Source of the DNA: Streptomyces sp. NBC_00376
GTDB lineage: Bacteria > Actinomycetota > Actinomycetes > Streptomycetales > Streptomycetaceae
Assembly: GCF_036077095.1 (NCBI RefSeq)
Contig: NZ_CP107961.1
Coordinates: 372,001-436,000, forward strand
Direction: 5' to 3'
Length of the DNA stretch: 64,000 nt
A program made the position numbers and the translations under genes. Positions 7,016 to 14,906 of this stretch are shown here, piece after piece (the first letter of the stretch is position 1; each line of letters starts with the position of its first letter). The notes under the pieces were generated by a model. The model was not told the origin of the DNA and searched no databases. It was given only the letters and a program-made list of their open reading frames with translations.

Positions 7016-8293
7016 TCAGATGTGGAGTGTCCCGGGGAACGCGCCGTGCCCGACGCCCGGTGCGGTGACGGCCAGCCAGCCGTGGCCGCGCATCTCGGTG
7101 TCCGGGCCGACCTCGTCGGGGTCGACCGAGAGGTACCCGCAGGCGGACCGGGCGCCCGCGGTCCCCGCGTTGGACGGGGCCACGTCGTACTCGGGGTCGA
7201 AGTCCGGGTCGTCGACCGCCAGGGTCTCCCACGGCAGTGGGTCGCCCTCCCATTCGGGGCTGCTCTCGGCGGCGTACTGACGGATCACCCGGCCGTTCTC
7301 GGCGACGATCCACACGTCGGAGCCGCCGGCGTCGTCCAGGAAGTAGAACTGGGCCTGGCCGCAGTGGACGCTGACCCGCTCGACCGTCTCGATCATGCCG
7401 TCCCAGGGGTCGCCGACGAGCTCGTCGAAGGGACCGAAGACCAGGCGCCAGCCGTCCAGCTCCGGGGTGATGAAGGCCCGCCCCACAGAGCGGTCGGCGC
7501 CGTCCTGCCCAGGTGCCTGGATCCTCCGGCCCTCTGCCGCCTCCACGCCGGCGGAGACCGTGACGGGCCGCCGGTCGTGCAGGCCCAGAGCCTCGAATAC
7601 ACCCTCGTACGACGCCCCGGGCACGGCCATCCACCAGCCGCTGAGGATCGCCGACGGAAGCGTCGGGACACCCTCGTTCAGGATCTTCACCTGTATCAGC
7701 CGCTCGATCGCCGCCCGGTCACGGTCGTCGAGCGCGTCGGCACCGCCGCCCTCCACCAGCGCCGCCATCGCGCCCCGCCGGACCTTCGGGGACACGGCAG
7801 GGTCGCGACGCAGGGAGCGCAGCCGCGGCCGGAAGGATTCGTGCAGCAGGCGGGCGTAGTCGGATGCTTTGTAGGGGACGAGCCGGCCCCGGGCGAAACA
7901 GTCCACCAGGGCCATCAGCCCGGCCTCGGAGTCTATTTGCAGCCTGACGAGCCCCTGGAAGCCGTTGCCCGAACTTCCGCGGTCCGGATCGGCCGCCAGA
8001 GCCGCGTACTGGTCGGCGGAACGCTCGTCGAACACCCCGAGGAACCGCCCCGCCTGCCAGTCCGCCACCTCCTTGCGCCGCCAGGCCGCCAGTACGCCGT
8101 CGAACGCGGGCGGCCCGATGTGCCGCAACGCCCGCATGACCGGCTGGAGACCGGCGGTCCCGTTCACACCGGCCACGCCGCGCAGCAGTTCCGGCACCAC
8201 GCTGTCGGCCCGCTCCGCCAGCCGCGCGGCGGCCGCCTCCACGCGCGCGGCGTCGTTGCTGCCCAGGTCCTTGAGAAGGGATTCGATCTCCAT
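7016..8293 (-). CDS. HEAT-like repeat protein with C-terminal domain
   Basis: ATG at 8293 (MEIESLLKDLGSNDAARVEA) starts a 425-residue soluble protein. Residues 1-200 are helical pairs such as RVEAAAARLAERADSVVPEL and MRALRHIGPPAFDGVLAAWR, consistent with HEAT or armadillo-type repeats. The C-terminal half is beta-rich and Trp-rich (ITPELDGWRLVFGPFDELVG, DVWIVAENGRVI), resembling small actinobacterial domains of unknown function. There is no signal peptide. It is divergent from the FMN enzyme at 8583. Function unknown. Confidence 0.7.
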   Translation of the reverse strand: MEIESLLKDLGSNDAARVEAAAARLAERADSVVPELLRGVAGVNGTAGLQPVMRALRHIGPPAFDGVLAAWRRKEVADWQAGRFLGVFDERSADQYAALAADPDRGSSGNGFQGLVRLQIDSEAGLMALVDCFARGRLVPYKASDYARLLHESFRPRLRSLRRDPAVSPKVRRGAMAALVEGGGADALDDRDRAAIERLIQVKILNEGVPTLPSAILSGWWMAVPGASYEGVFEALGLHDRRPVTVSAGVEAAEGRRIQAPGQDGADRSVGRAFITPELDGWRLVFGPFDELVGDPWDGMIETVERVSVHCGQAQFYFLDDAGGSDVWIVAENGRVIRQYAAESSPEWEGDPLPWETLAVDDPDFDPEYDVAPSNAGTAGARSACGYLSVDPDEVGPDTEMRGHGWLAVTAPGVGHGAFPGTLHI

Positions 8294-8582
8294 GCAGCAG
8301 CACAGTAGCCCCGGCCACCGACAGCGCCCCGCGGGACCGTGTGCCGGGGGCCGGGACGGCTCGCGCTGCCGCCGGACGCGACCGGGCCGCGGGTTCGACC
8401 TGGCTGATCGCCCGGTGGCCACGCACCCTGCCCCGTCCGCCCATTCGCGAGACCTCTAACATCATGTGGCGTTTCGTCGTCGGACACCGGTGCCTGTCCG
8501 GTCGTGTCCGCCGCCCAACGCCCACGACATCCGCCGCACGGCGATGGAGTCGGGTATCGAGCAACCGAGGAGAGGAACGTTC

Positions 8583-10127
8583 ATGCGGGCTCGGAGCATC
8601 GGCGCGGCCGCCGCGACAGCATTGGCGCTGGTGGCTGCCCGCGACCTCGTCCAGAAGAAGCACGCACTGCTCAGGAACTTCCCCGTGATCGGGCACGCCC
8701 GGTACCTGTTGGAGACGATCGGGCCGGAACTGCGCCAGTACGTCGTGACGTCCAACGAGGAAGAGCGCCCGTTCAGCCGTGACCAGCGCACCTGGATCTA
8801 TGCGTCGGCGAAGGAAGAGAACAACTACTTCGGGTTCGGGACCGACGTGGACGTCGAGCACGTGCAAGGGCACGCGTACCTGAAGCAGCGGACGTTCGCC
8901 GGCACGTTGCCCGATCTGCACGACCCGCAGGCTCCGCTGCCCTCGGCCAAGGTGCTGGGCGGCCCGCGCGGGCGTGCCAAGGCGTTCCGGCCGGCGAGCG
9001 TCGTGAACATCTCGGCGATGAGCTTCGGATCGCTGTCCGGCGCGGCCATCACGGCGCTCAACAAGGGCGCGGCGCTGGCCGGCGCGATGCAGAACACGGG
9101 CGAGGGCGGCCTCTCGCCGTACCACCGCAACGGCGGTGACCTCATCCTTCAGATCGGGACGTCGTACTTCGGCTGCCGCAACGAGGACGGCACCTTCAGT
9201 CTCGACAAGCTCAAGGACGTGGTCGCGAGCGCCCCGGTCAAGGCGATAGAGATCAAGCTCTCCCAGGGCGCCAAGCCGGGGCTCGGCGGGATGCTGCCGG
9301 GCGCGAAGGTGACCCCCGAGATCGCCGAGATCCGCGGCATCCCGGCCGGCAAGGACTGCGCCTCCCCCTCTCGGCACACCGCGTTCCACGACGTCGACTC
9401 GATGCTCGACTTCGTGGAGCTGCTCGCTGCCGAGACCGGTCTGCCGGTCGGGATCAAGAGCGCTGTGGGGGAGATGAGCTTCTGGCGGGAGCTGGCCACG
9501 CTGATGGCGCGTGGTGATCGCGGGGTCGACTTCGTGACCATCGACGGAGGCGAGGGCGGCACCGGTGCGGCTCCCCTGATCTTCACCGACTCGGTGTCGC
9601 TGCCGTTCCGGATGGGATTCTCCCGCGTCTACAGCACGTTCGCCGAGCGCGGTCTGACCGACGACATCACCTTCATCGGTTCCGGCAAGCTCGGCCTGCC
9701 CGAGAACGCCGCCGTCGCCTTCGCGCTGGGGGTCGACATGATCAACGTCGCCCGCGAGGCCATGCTGTCCATCGGCTGCATCCAGGCACAGAAGTGCCAC
9801 ACCGACAAGTGCCCCACCGGCATCGCCACCCAGGACCCGTGGCTGGTGCGCGGCATCGACGCGCCTTCGAAGGCCACCCGGGCCGCTGTGTACCTGCGCA
9901 CCCTGCGCAAGGAGCTGCTGAAGGTCTCGGGAGCTGTCGGCGTCGCCCACCCGGCACTCATCACCACCACCGACATCGAGATCATGAACGGCGACTACGA
10001 CGCCCGCACCCTGGCGAACGTCTATGGCTACAAGGACGGCTGGGGCGAACTCGGCCCGGAACTCGCCCAGGAGATCACCGCGCTCCTCACCACCGAACCG
10101 AACGCCCTCCAGAAGCCTGCCGGCTGA
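8583..10127 (+). CDS. glutamate-synthase-like FMN-binding protein
   Basis: ATG at 8583 follows GAGGAGAG; the product has 514 residues. It begins with a hydrophobic helix (about 5-20), so it may be membrane-attached. It then shows the FMN and 2-oxoglutarate-site features of the GltB central domain: SVVNISAMSFGSLSGAAI, TIDGGEGGTGAAPL, and a cysteine cluster CIQAQKCHTDKCPTGIATQ that would hold a 3Fe-4S cluster. The N-terminal glutaminase domain is absent, so it is one of the stand-alone GltS-like proteins whose true reaction is often unknown. It ends before a strong hairpin. Confidence 0.85.
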   Translation: MRARSIGAAAATALALVAARDLVQKKHALLRNFPVIGHARYLLETIGPELRQYVVTSNEEERPFSRDQRTWIYASAKEENNYFGFGTDVDVEHVQGHAYLKQRTFAGTLPDLHDPQAPLPSAKVLGGPRGRAKAFRPASVVNISAMSFGSLSGAAITALNKGAALAGAMQNTGEGGLSPYHRNGGDLILQIGTSYFGCRNEDGTFSLDKLKDVVASAPVKAIEIKLSQGAKPGLGGMLPGAKVTPEIAEIRGIPAGKDCASPSRHTAFHDVDSMLDFVELLAAETGLPVGIKSAVGEMSFWRELATLMARGDRGVDFVTIDGGEGGTGAAPLIFTDSVSLPFRMGFSRVYSTFAERGLTDDITFIGSGKLGLPENAAVAFALGVDMINVAREAMLSIGCIQAQKCHTDKCPTGIATQDPWLVRGIDAPSKATRAAVYLRTLRKELLKVSGAVGVAHPALITTTDIEIMNGDYDARTLANVYGYKDGWGELGPELAQEITALLTTEPNALQKPAG

Positions 10128-10160
10128 CGTTCGAGGCGTTGCGACCTCGCCGGGCCGGTC

Positions 10161-10186
10161 GTGCTGCCGACGGCTGTCGGCAGCAC
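10161..10186 (+). terminator. hairpin terminator after the FMN enzyme
   Basis: GTGCTGCCGAC and GTCGGCAGCAC are perfect 11-bp arms around GGCT, 33 nt after the stop at 10127. There is no T-tract. The rest of 10128-10453 shows no gene. Confidence 0.75.
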
Positions 10187-10453
10187 ACCGGTCTGCTCGG
10201 CGAAGCCGGGGCCGGGCAGCGGCCGAGCGCTACTTGTGCGCCCACGACTCATTCCGCCGCGATCCCCGGACGGCTGGGTCGGCCCACTGGACCCGGCGCG
10301 GCACGGCAGGGCATCGGTGATCAGTCCTCTGCGATGCCCCGGCCGCCACCAGGGGCGGGAGCGCGGAGGACGGCTCCTCGGCATCGCCTCCACCTGGCGG
10401 ATTCCACGGCTCCCCCCAACTGTCCAGCCGATCATGGTTGATAGCCTCCCGGG

Positions 10454-10918
10454 ATGACTGCGCCTTTCGATGAAGCCGTCCGCGCCCGACTGCAAGCCCC
10501 CAACATCTGGTACGTCGGCACCGTGTTCGCCGACGGAGCACCGCAGGTCAGCCCGATGTGGGTGGATCTGGAGGGGGAGGGGGAGCTGACGTTCAACACC
10601 TCGGTGGGTCGGGTGAAGGAGGAAAACCTGCGCCGCGAGCCCCGCGTCTACCTCTCACACGCGGACGCCACCGACCCCTTCGACCGAGTGCAGATCAGTG
10701 GTGTGGTGGCCCGCTTCATCGAGGGCGAGGAGGCACACGACCGGATGGACCGGCTGGCCCGCAAGTACCTGGGCGTCGATCGCTTCGAGTGGATCATGCC
10801 GGAGGAACAGCGGGTCGCGGTGATCGTGCGTCCCGTCAAGGTGCGGCACATCGTCGGGGTGGAGAGGTTCCGGCCCGGTGGCCCCGTCCCCGCGCCCGGA
10901 CCGGCGTACCCCTCGTGA
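10454..10918 (+). CDS. PPOX-class (F420/flavin) oxidoreductase-like protein
   Basis: ATG at 10454 gives 154 residues with the split-barrel pattern of the pyridoxamine-phosphate-oxidase superfamily: IWYVGTVFADGAPQVSPMWV, LTFNTSVGRVKEENLRREPR and a GVVARF strand. Many actinobacterial members bind F420 or FMN and reduce small molecules; the cofactor cannot be fixed by eye. It appears monocistronic. Confidence 0.82.
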   Translation: MTAPFDEAVRARLQAPNIWYVGTVFADGAPQVSPMWVDLEGEGELTFNTSVGRVKEENLRREPRVYLSHADATDPFDRVQISGVVARFIEGEEAHDRMDRLARKYLGVDRFEWIMPEEQRVAVIVRPVKVRHIVGVERFRPGGPVPAPGPAYPS

Positions 10919-11034
10919 CAGTCGTCGCCGGCACGACGGCTTCGCCTCGGGGGAGTACGGCCGCTCTGCCCGCCGGCTGAACCGCTCAGGCCCCGACCAC
11001 CTCCGCTGTGCGGCCTCGGGCGGAGGAGGACGGG

Positions 11035-11601
11035 TCAGTCGATCGGGTCCGGACCAGGAGCGAGCGGGGGGAGTCCGTGGGCGGCGAGGACACGGTCGGC
11101 GAAGTCCGGTTCGGCGAGGGGGACACCATGGGCGGCGAGGAGAGCGAACAGGTCTGCGAGCCGGCGCGGTTCGGTGCCCCGAAGCTGATGGCCGGGGGCG
11201 AGACCGAGGACGCCGATGAGCGGTCCGCGGCCGGTAGCGGGGGTCGTGGTCAGGCGCAGACGTATCGTCAGGCGAGCTGCGTCCGAATCGGGTTCCTCAC
11301 CGAAGGCCATGTCCAGGCCCGTGATGTCGTGCCAGCGGTAGCGGCGGCGCAACAGCGCCCTGGAGAGGGTGAGGCCCTCGCCGTCGGCGCGCACCCAGAA
11401 GCTGATGGGCGCGGGCAGGGCCACGATGGGGACGACCGCGGCGACGATCAGCAGGCTTGGGCCGACGCCCAGCCGGTCCACCGCGCCGCTCGCGCCGAGG
11501 GCGACAGCTGCCAGAAGGCCCAGAAGGCATCCGGGCCCTACACCCGAGAAGCGCCACAGGAAGCCCAGGCGCACGGTTCGGAACCGGTTCGTCGTGTCCA
11601 C
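11035..11601 (-). CDS. membrane protein with PH-like domain
   Basis: The start is placed at GTG 11601, preceded by AGGA at 8 nt; the open frame extends upstream to 11679. There are two hydrophobic segments (GCLLGLLAAVALGASGAV and a following VAAVVPIVALPAPI). A beta-rich domain then begins WVRADGEGLTLSRALLRRRY and WHDITGLDMAFGEE, as in PH or bPH_6 proteins of actinobacteria. It is probably an integral membrane protein with a cytoplasmic PH-like domain. Role unknown. Confidence 0.6.
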   Translation of the reverse strand: MDTTNRFRTVRLGFLWRFSGVGPGCLLGLLAAVALGASGAVDRLGVGPSLLIVAAVVPIVALPAPISFWVRADGEGLTLSRALLRRRYRWHDITGLDMAFGEEPDSDAARLTIRLRLTTTPATGRGPLIGVLGLAPGHQLRGTEPRRLADLFALLAAHGVPLAEPDFADRVLAAHGLPPLAPGPDPID

Positions 11602-11742
11602 AGGCTCAATCCTGGAGCCTTGATGTAACTGTTCCGCCACGCTTACAAGGCCCTTGTGCCACAGATCCACAGCGGCCACGCGCTGTCGGAGACGGCCGGC
11701 TTCACACTGTCGCCGACTCGCTCCTCACCGACACCGTCGGCG

Positions 11743-11778
11743 TCAGCACCCTGACGCGGTTCAGCACCCTGACGCGGT
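11743..11778. repeat. perfect 18-bp tandem duplication
   Basis: TCAGCACCCTGACGCGGT occurs twice head to tail at 11743-11760 and 11761-11778. It lies in the otherwise gene-free stretch 11680-11984, where I see no other feature. Confidence 0.9.
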
Positions 11779-11984
11779 GATGGGCCACACCGTCCTGTCG
11801 AGAGCCATGAGCGGCACCGCCAACCCGTCCCTGCACCTCCCTGCGGGATCGTGTCGCAGCACTGATGACGGCGCACCTGCGGCAGTTGCATCCGTTCGGA
11901 GGGATTGGTGCCCCGGAGGGATGGGAGGGCCGCCCCCGCGCATGCTCCCGTCACTGGACGATCACACGCTTTGGAGGCTCCGAA

Positions 11985-12122
11985 GTGACTGCGGCGGAAC
12001 ACGGCACCAGCGGGCCTGACGGAGAACTGCTGGACCTCGCCGATCAGGAGCCGGTTCGCGATCCGTTCACCGCCTACGCGCCCGTCCGTGAACGGGAACA
12101 GATGGTGCGGGGAAAAGTGTCA
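11985..12122 (+). pseudogene. cytochrome P450 N-terminal remnant
   Basis: GTG at 11985 follows a good ribosome site (GGAGG) and encodes about 46 residues including LLDLADQEPVRDPFTAYAPV. This is the conserved start of bacterial class I P450s (DLADPxFxxDPFxxYAxLR). Nothing of the heme domain follows; the frame runs on meaninglessly into the antisense of the response regulator. It is a truncated gene that kept its initiation region. Confidence 0.55.
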
Positions 12123-12176
12123 CGCGAATCCGCCGACCGCCGGGACGAGGGCACCCTGGGGGAGGACGGGACCATG

Positions 12177-12824
12177 TCAGGCCCGCAGGAAGGCGAGCAC
12201 CGCCAGCACCCGCCGGTGCCCCTCGGTGGCCACCGGCAGGTCCAGCTTGGAGAAGATGTTGCCGATGTGCTTGTTCACGGCGGCGTCGCTGATGAACAGC
12301 TCGGCCGCGATGGCGGAATTGGTGCGGCCCTGGGCGACCAGACCGAGCACCTCGCGCTCCCGGGGGCTCAGCCTCTCCAGAGGGTCCTTCCGCAGCCGCA
12401 CGAGCTGCTGGATCACCTCCGGGTCCACCACCGTGCCGCCGATGGCGATCCGGTCGATGGCGGCCGTGAAATCGGCCACCGCGGCCACCCGCTCCTTGAG
12501 CAGATAGCCGACCCCGGCCCCGCCGCCGGAGTCCAGCAGGCCCAGCGCGTACGAGCGTTCCACGTACTGACTGAGCACCAGAACCGGCAAACCGGGGAAT
12601 TCTTCACGGAGTTGTACGGCGGCCCTCAGACCGTCGTCGCTCAGCGTCGGTGGCATCCGTACGTCGGTGACGATCAGGTCGGGCCGCTCGGTGCGCACGG
12701 CCGCGACCAGGGCGTCGGAGTCACCGACAGCCGCCACCACCTCGTGCCCGACCCGCTGCAACAGCCCGACCAGGCCTTCGCGCAACAACACGGCGTCCTC
12801 TGCCACGATCAGGCGTAGCGACAC
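12177..12824 (-). CDS. NarL/LuxR-type response regulator
   Basis: The protein has 215 residues. The receiver domain has acidic E9/D10, phospho-acceptor D54 in [11 protein letters not shown] and the conserved Lys in GYLLKERV. The output domain is a NarL helix-turn-helix ([20 protein letters not shown], then [13 protein letters not shown]). Its start overlaps the end of the kinase gene by 16 bp, so the two are translationally coupled. It is expected to act at the 12-bp inverted repeat at 14057-14088 and drive the divergent ABC transporter. Confidence 0.92.
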   Translation of the reverse strand: MSLRLIVAEDAVLLREGLVGLLQRVGHEVVAAVGDSDALVAAVRTERPDLIVTDVRMPPTLSDDGLRAAVQLREEFPGLPVLVLSQYVERSYALGLLDSGGGAGVGYLLKERVAAVADFTAAIDRIAIGGTVVDPEVIQQLVRLRKDPLERLSPREREVLGLVAQGRTNSAIAAELFISDAAVNKHIGNIFSKLDLPVATEGHRRVLAVLAFLRA

Positions 12825-14029
12825 GGAACCTCCACATGCAACAGGGTGGGACCACCGACCGGACTCGACACCCGCATACGGCCGTCGAGCGCCTTGACCC
12901 GGTCGGCCAGCCCGGTCACGCCGCTGCCCGCTTCCGTGTCCACGCCGCCGCGGCCGTCGTCCGTGATGTCGAAGATCAACAGATCGGCATGGTATCGACC
13001 GCGCACCTCCGCCTTCGCGGCCCCGCTGTGTCTGGCGATATTCGTCATCGCCTCGTTGAGGAGGTAGTACATGGTCGTCTCAACCTTCCTGGGCAGCTCC
13101 TCGGGCAGCCGAAGGTCCACCGTGACCGGGATCGGGAACCGGGCGGCGTAGTCCTCGATCGCCGCGACGAGCCCGTGATCGGCCAGTACCGGCGGATTGA
13201 GCCCTCGGATCAGAGCCCGCAACTCCTGGTGAGCGGCGGAGAGTTGCCCCTCCGCCTGGGTGAGCAGCTCGGACTGCGGGGAATCCGGCGGGGTGTCCAG
13301 GCGCAGCATCCCGAGGGTCATTCCCAGCGACACCAGCCGCTGCTGCGCCCCGTCGTGCAGATCGCGTTCGATCCGTACCCGCTCCGCGTCGAAGGAGTCC
13401 AGCAGACGGACCTGCGAGGCACGCACCTCGCGCAGCTCCTCCCCGAGCTCCCGGTCGCGCGGGGCCAGGAAGGTACGCGCCATGGCGGCACGCGCCCCCG
13501 CCCACGAGGTCACCGTGTACGGCGAGGCCAGCAGCACGATCACGCCGAAGACCGCCCAGGGCCAGGTCTCGCCGTCCAGCGAGTTGAAGAAGACGGCCGG
13601 CAGCCCGAAGCAGAAGCCCAGCACCATCAGATCCAGCCACCACAGCGCAGCCGTCGAGATCAGCGTGAACATCAGCTCCCGCCAGGTCACCTGCTCCTTG
13701 AGCCGGTTGGCCACCCACGCCCTGGTCCCGCGCGCGTCCGGGCGCCGGTGCGGGTCCGGCAACCGGTCGAGGTCCACCAGCCGGAGCCGGTGGCGCTCCA
13801 CCGTGGCCACCACCGTGGAGGCCAGCACCAGACCCACCAGGGGGGCGATCCCGATCAGCACCACCAGCAGCGCGACCCCCACCGCCAGACCGGCGGCGAA
13901 GATCGCCACCGCCGCCGTCCCGAACAGGACGCCGCTGCTGAGATAGGCCAGGGACCTCCAGGGCCAGCTCGACGTCAGAAAGCTCATGGGGCGCTGAGCC
14001 ATGGCCTGCCAGGCCGTTGTGGGACGCAT
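12809..14029 (-). CDS. sensor histidine kinase (HisKA_3 type)
   Basis: ATG at 14029 gives 406 residues. Four or five membrane segments lie between residues 20 and 180. The phosphorylation box [17 protein letters not shown] (His near 225) marks the NarX/DesK class. The C-terminal ATPase has [13 protein letters not shown] (N box) and DITDDGRGG (G1). There is no large extracellular domain, so it probably senses a membrane-associated signal. Together with a FtsX-type ABC transporter this is the usual arrangement of antibiotic or envelope-stress sensing modules; that reading is inference. Confidence 0.92.
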   Translation of the reverse strand: MRPTTAWQAMAQRPMSFLTSSWPWRSLAYLSSGVLFGTAAVAIFAAGLAVGVALLVVLIGIAPLVGLVLASTVVATVERHRLRLVDLDRLPDPHRRPDARGTRAWVANRLKEQVTWRELMFTLISTAALWWLDLMVLGFCFGLPAVFFNSLDGETWPWAVFGVIVLLASPYTVTSWAGARAAMARTFLAPRDRELGEELREVRASQVRLLDSFDAERVRIERDLHDGAQQRLVSLGMTLGMLRLDTPPDSPQSELLTQAEGQLSAAHQELRALIRGLNPPVLADHGLVAAIEDYAARFPIPVTVDLRLPEELPRKVETTMYYLLNEAMTNIARHSGAAKAEVRGRYHADLLIFDITDDGRGGVDTEAGSGVTGLADRVKALDGRMRVSSPVGGPTLLHVEVPCRYA

Positions 14030-14056
14030 GCGGCCACCGTAGCCCGGCAGTTCGGT

Positions 14057-14088
14057 CTTCCGAGGTAGAGCCTGCACTACCTCGGAAG
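14057..14088. promoter_or_regulatory. 12-bp perfect inverted repeat, likely operator
   Basis: CTTCCGAGGTAG (14057-14068) and CTACCTCGGAAG (14077-14088) are exact inverted repeats around 8 nt, with half-site centres 20 bp apart. The site is the only notable feature between the divergent kinase and ABC transporter genes. It is the natural target for the NarL-type regulator. Confidence 0.7.
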
Positions 14089-14138
14089 TAGAGGGCGGAT
14101 CAGTGCCCGGCCCCTTCTTCGTGCAGTGAGATCGACGC

Positions 14139-14906
14139 ATGACGACAACGAGGCGAGCCTCCGTACAGGGCGTGGTCGAACTCCACGGCGTGCGCAAGGT
14201 CCACGGCACCGGCGACCACGCGGTGACCGCACTGGACGGCATCTCCGTGGGCTTCTCCCGCGGCACCTTCACCGCGATCATGGGCCCCTCCGGCTCCGGG
14301 AAGTCCACCCTGCTGCAGTGCGCGGCCGGACTGGAGCGGCCGACCGACGGACAGATCGTTCTCGCGGGAGTCGACATCGGCAAGCAGAACGAGAAACAGC
14401 GCACCGAGCTCCGCCGCAAGCACATCGGCTTCGTCTTCCAGGCCTTCAACCTCGTCGAGTCGCTGACCGCGGCCCAGAACGTGGAACTTCCCTCCCGGTT
14501 CGCCGGCCGCAAGGTCGAGCCCGAGCAGGTCGCGAGCGCGCTCGCCTCAGTCGGTCTGACCGAGCGCGCGAACCACCGGCCCAGCCGGCTCTCCGGCGGC
14601 CAGCAGCAGCGCGTGGCCCTCGCACGGGCCCTGGTCACCCGCCCCGACGTGCTCTTCGCGGACGAGCCCACCGGTGCCCTGGACACCGTCACCTCCCGCG
14701 AGGTGCTGCGGATGATGCGGATGCTGGTCGACCGGGAGGGCCAGACCACCCTGATGGTCACCCACGACCCGGTGGCGGCTTCCGCGGCCGACGTCGTCGT
14801 CTTCATCAAGGACGGCCGGATCGCCGACCGGATCCCGCTGGACAGGGACCCGCGGAGCAACAACGCCGCTGTGATCGCCGCTCACATGGCCCGGCTGGAG
14901 GCGTGA
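14139..14906 (+). CDS. ABC transporter ATP-binding protein (MacB/LolD type)
   Basis: The protein has 255 residues with Walker A GPSGSGKST (about 48-56), Q-loop VFQAFNLVESLTA, signature LSGGQQQRVALARAL and Walker B VLFADEPTGALD. The TGALD extension is typical of type VII (FtsX-partner) exporters. It overlaps the permease start by 1 nt (TGATG). The operon is divergent from the two-component system that probably induces it. Confidence 0.93.
   Translation: MTTTRRASVQGVVELHGVRKVHGTGDHAVTALDGISVGFSRGTFTAIMGPSGSGKSTLLQCAAGLERPTDGQIVLAGVDIGKQNEKQRTELRRKHIGFVFQAFNLVESLTAAQNVELPSRFAGRKVEPEQVASALASVGLTERANHRPSRLSGGQQQRVALARALVTRPDVLFADEPTGALDTVTSREVLRMMRMLVDREGQTTLMVTHDPVAASAADVVVFIKDGRIADRIPLDRDPRSNNAAVIAAHMARLEA

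Noticed and set aside
12836..14068. 410-codon plus-strand frame opposite the histidine kinase
   Set aside because: A GC-bias shadow with His/Arg/Gln-rich composition and no family pattern; the minus-strand kinase is clear.
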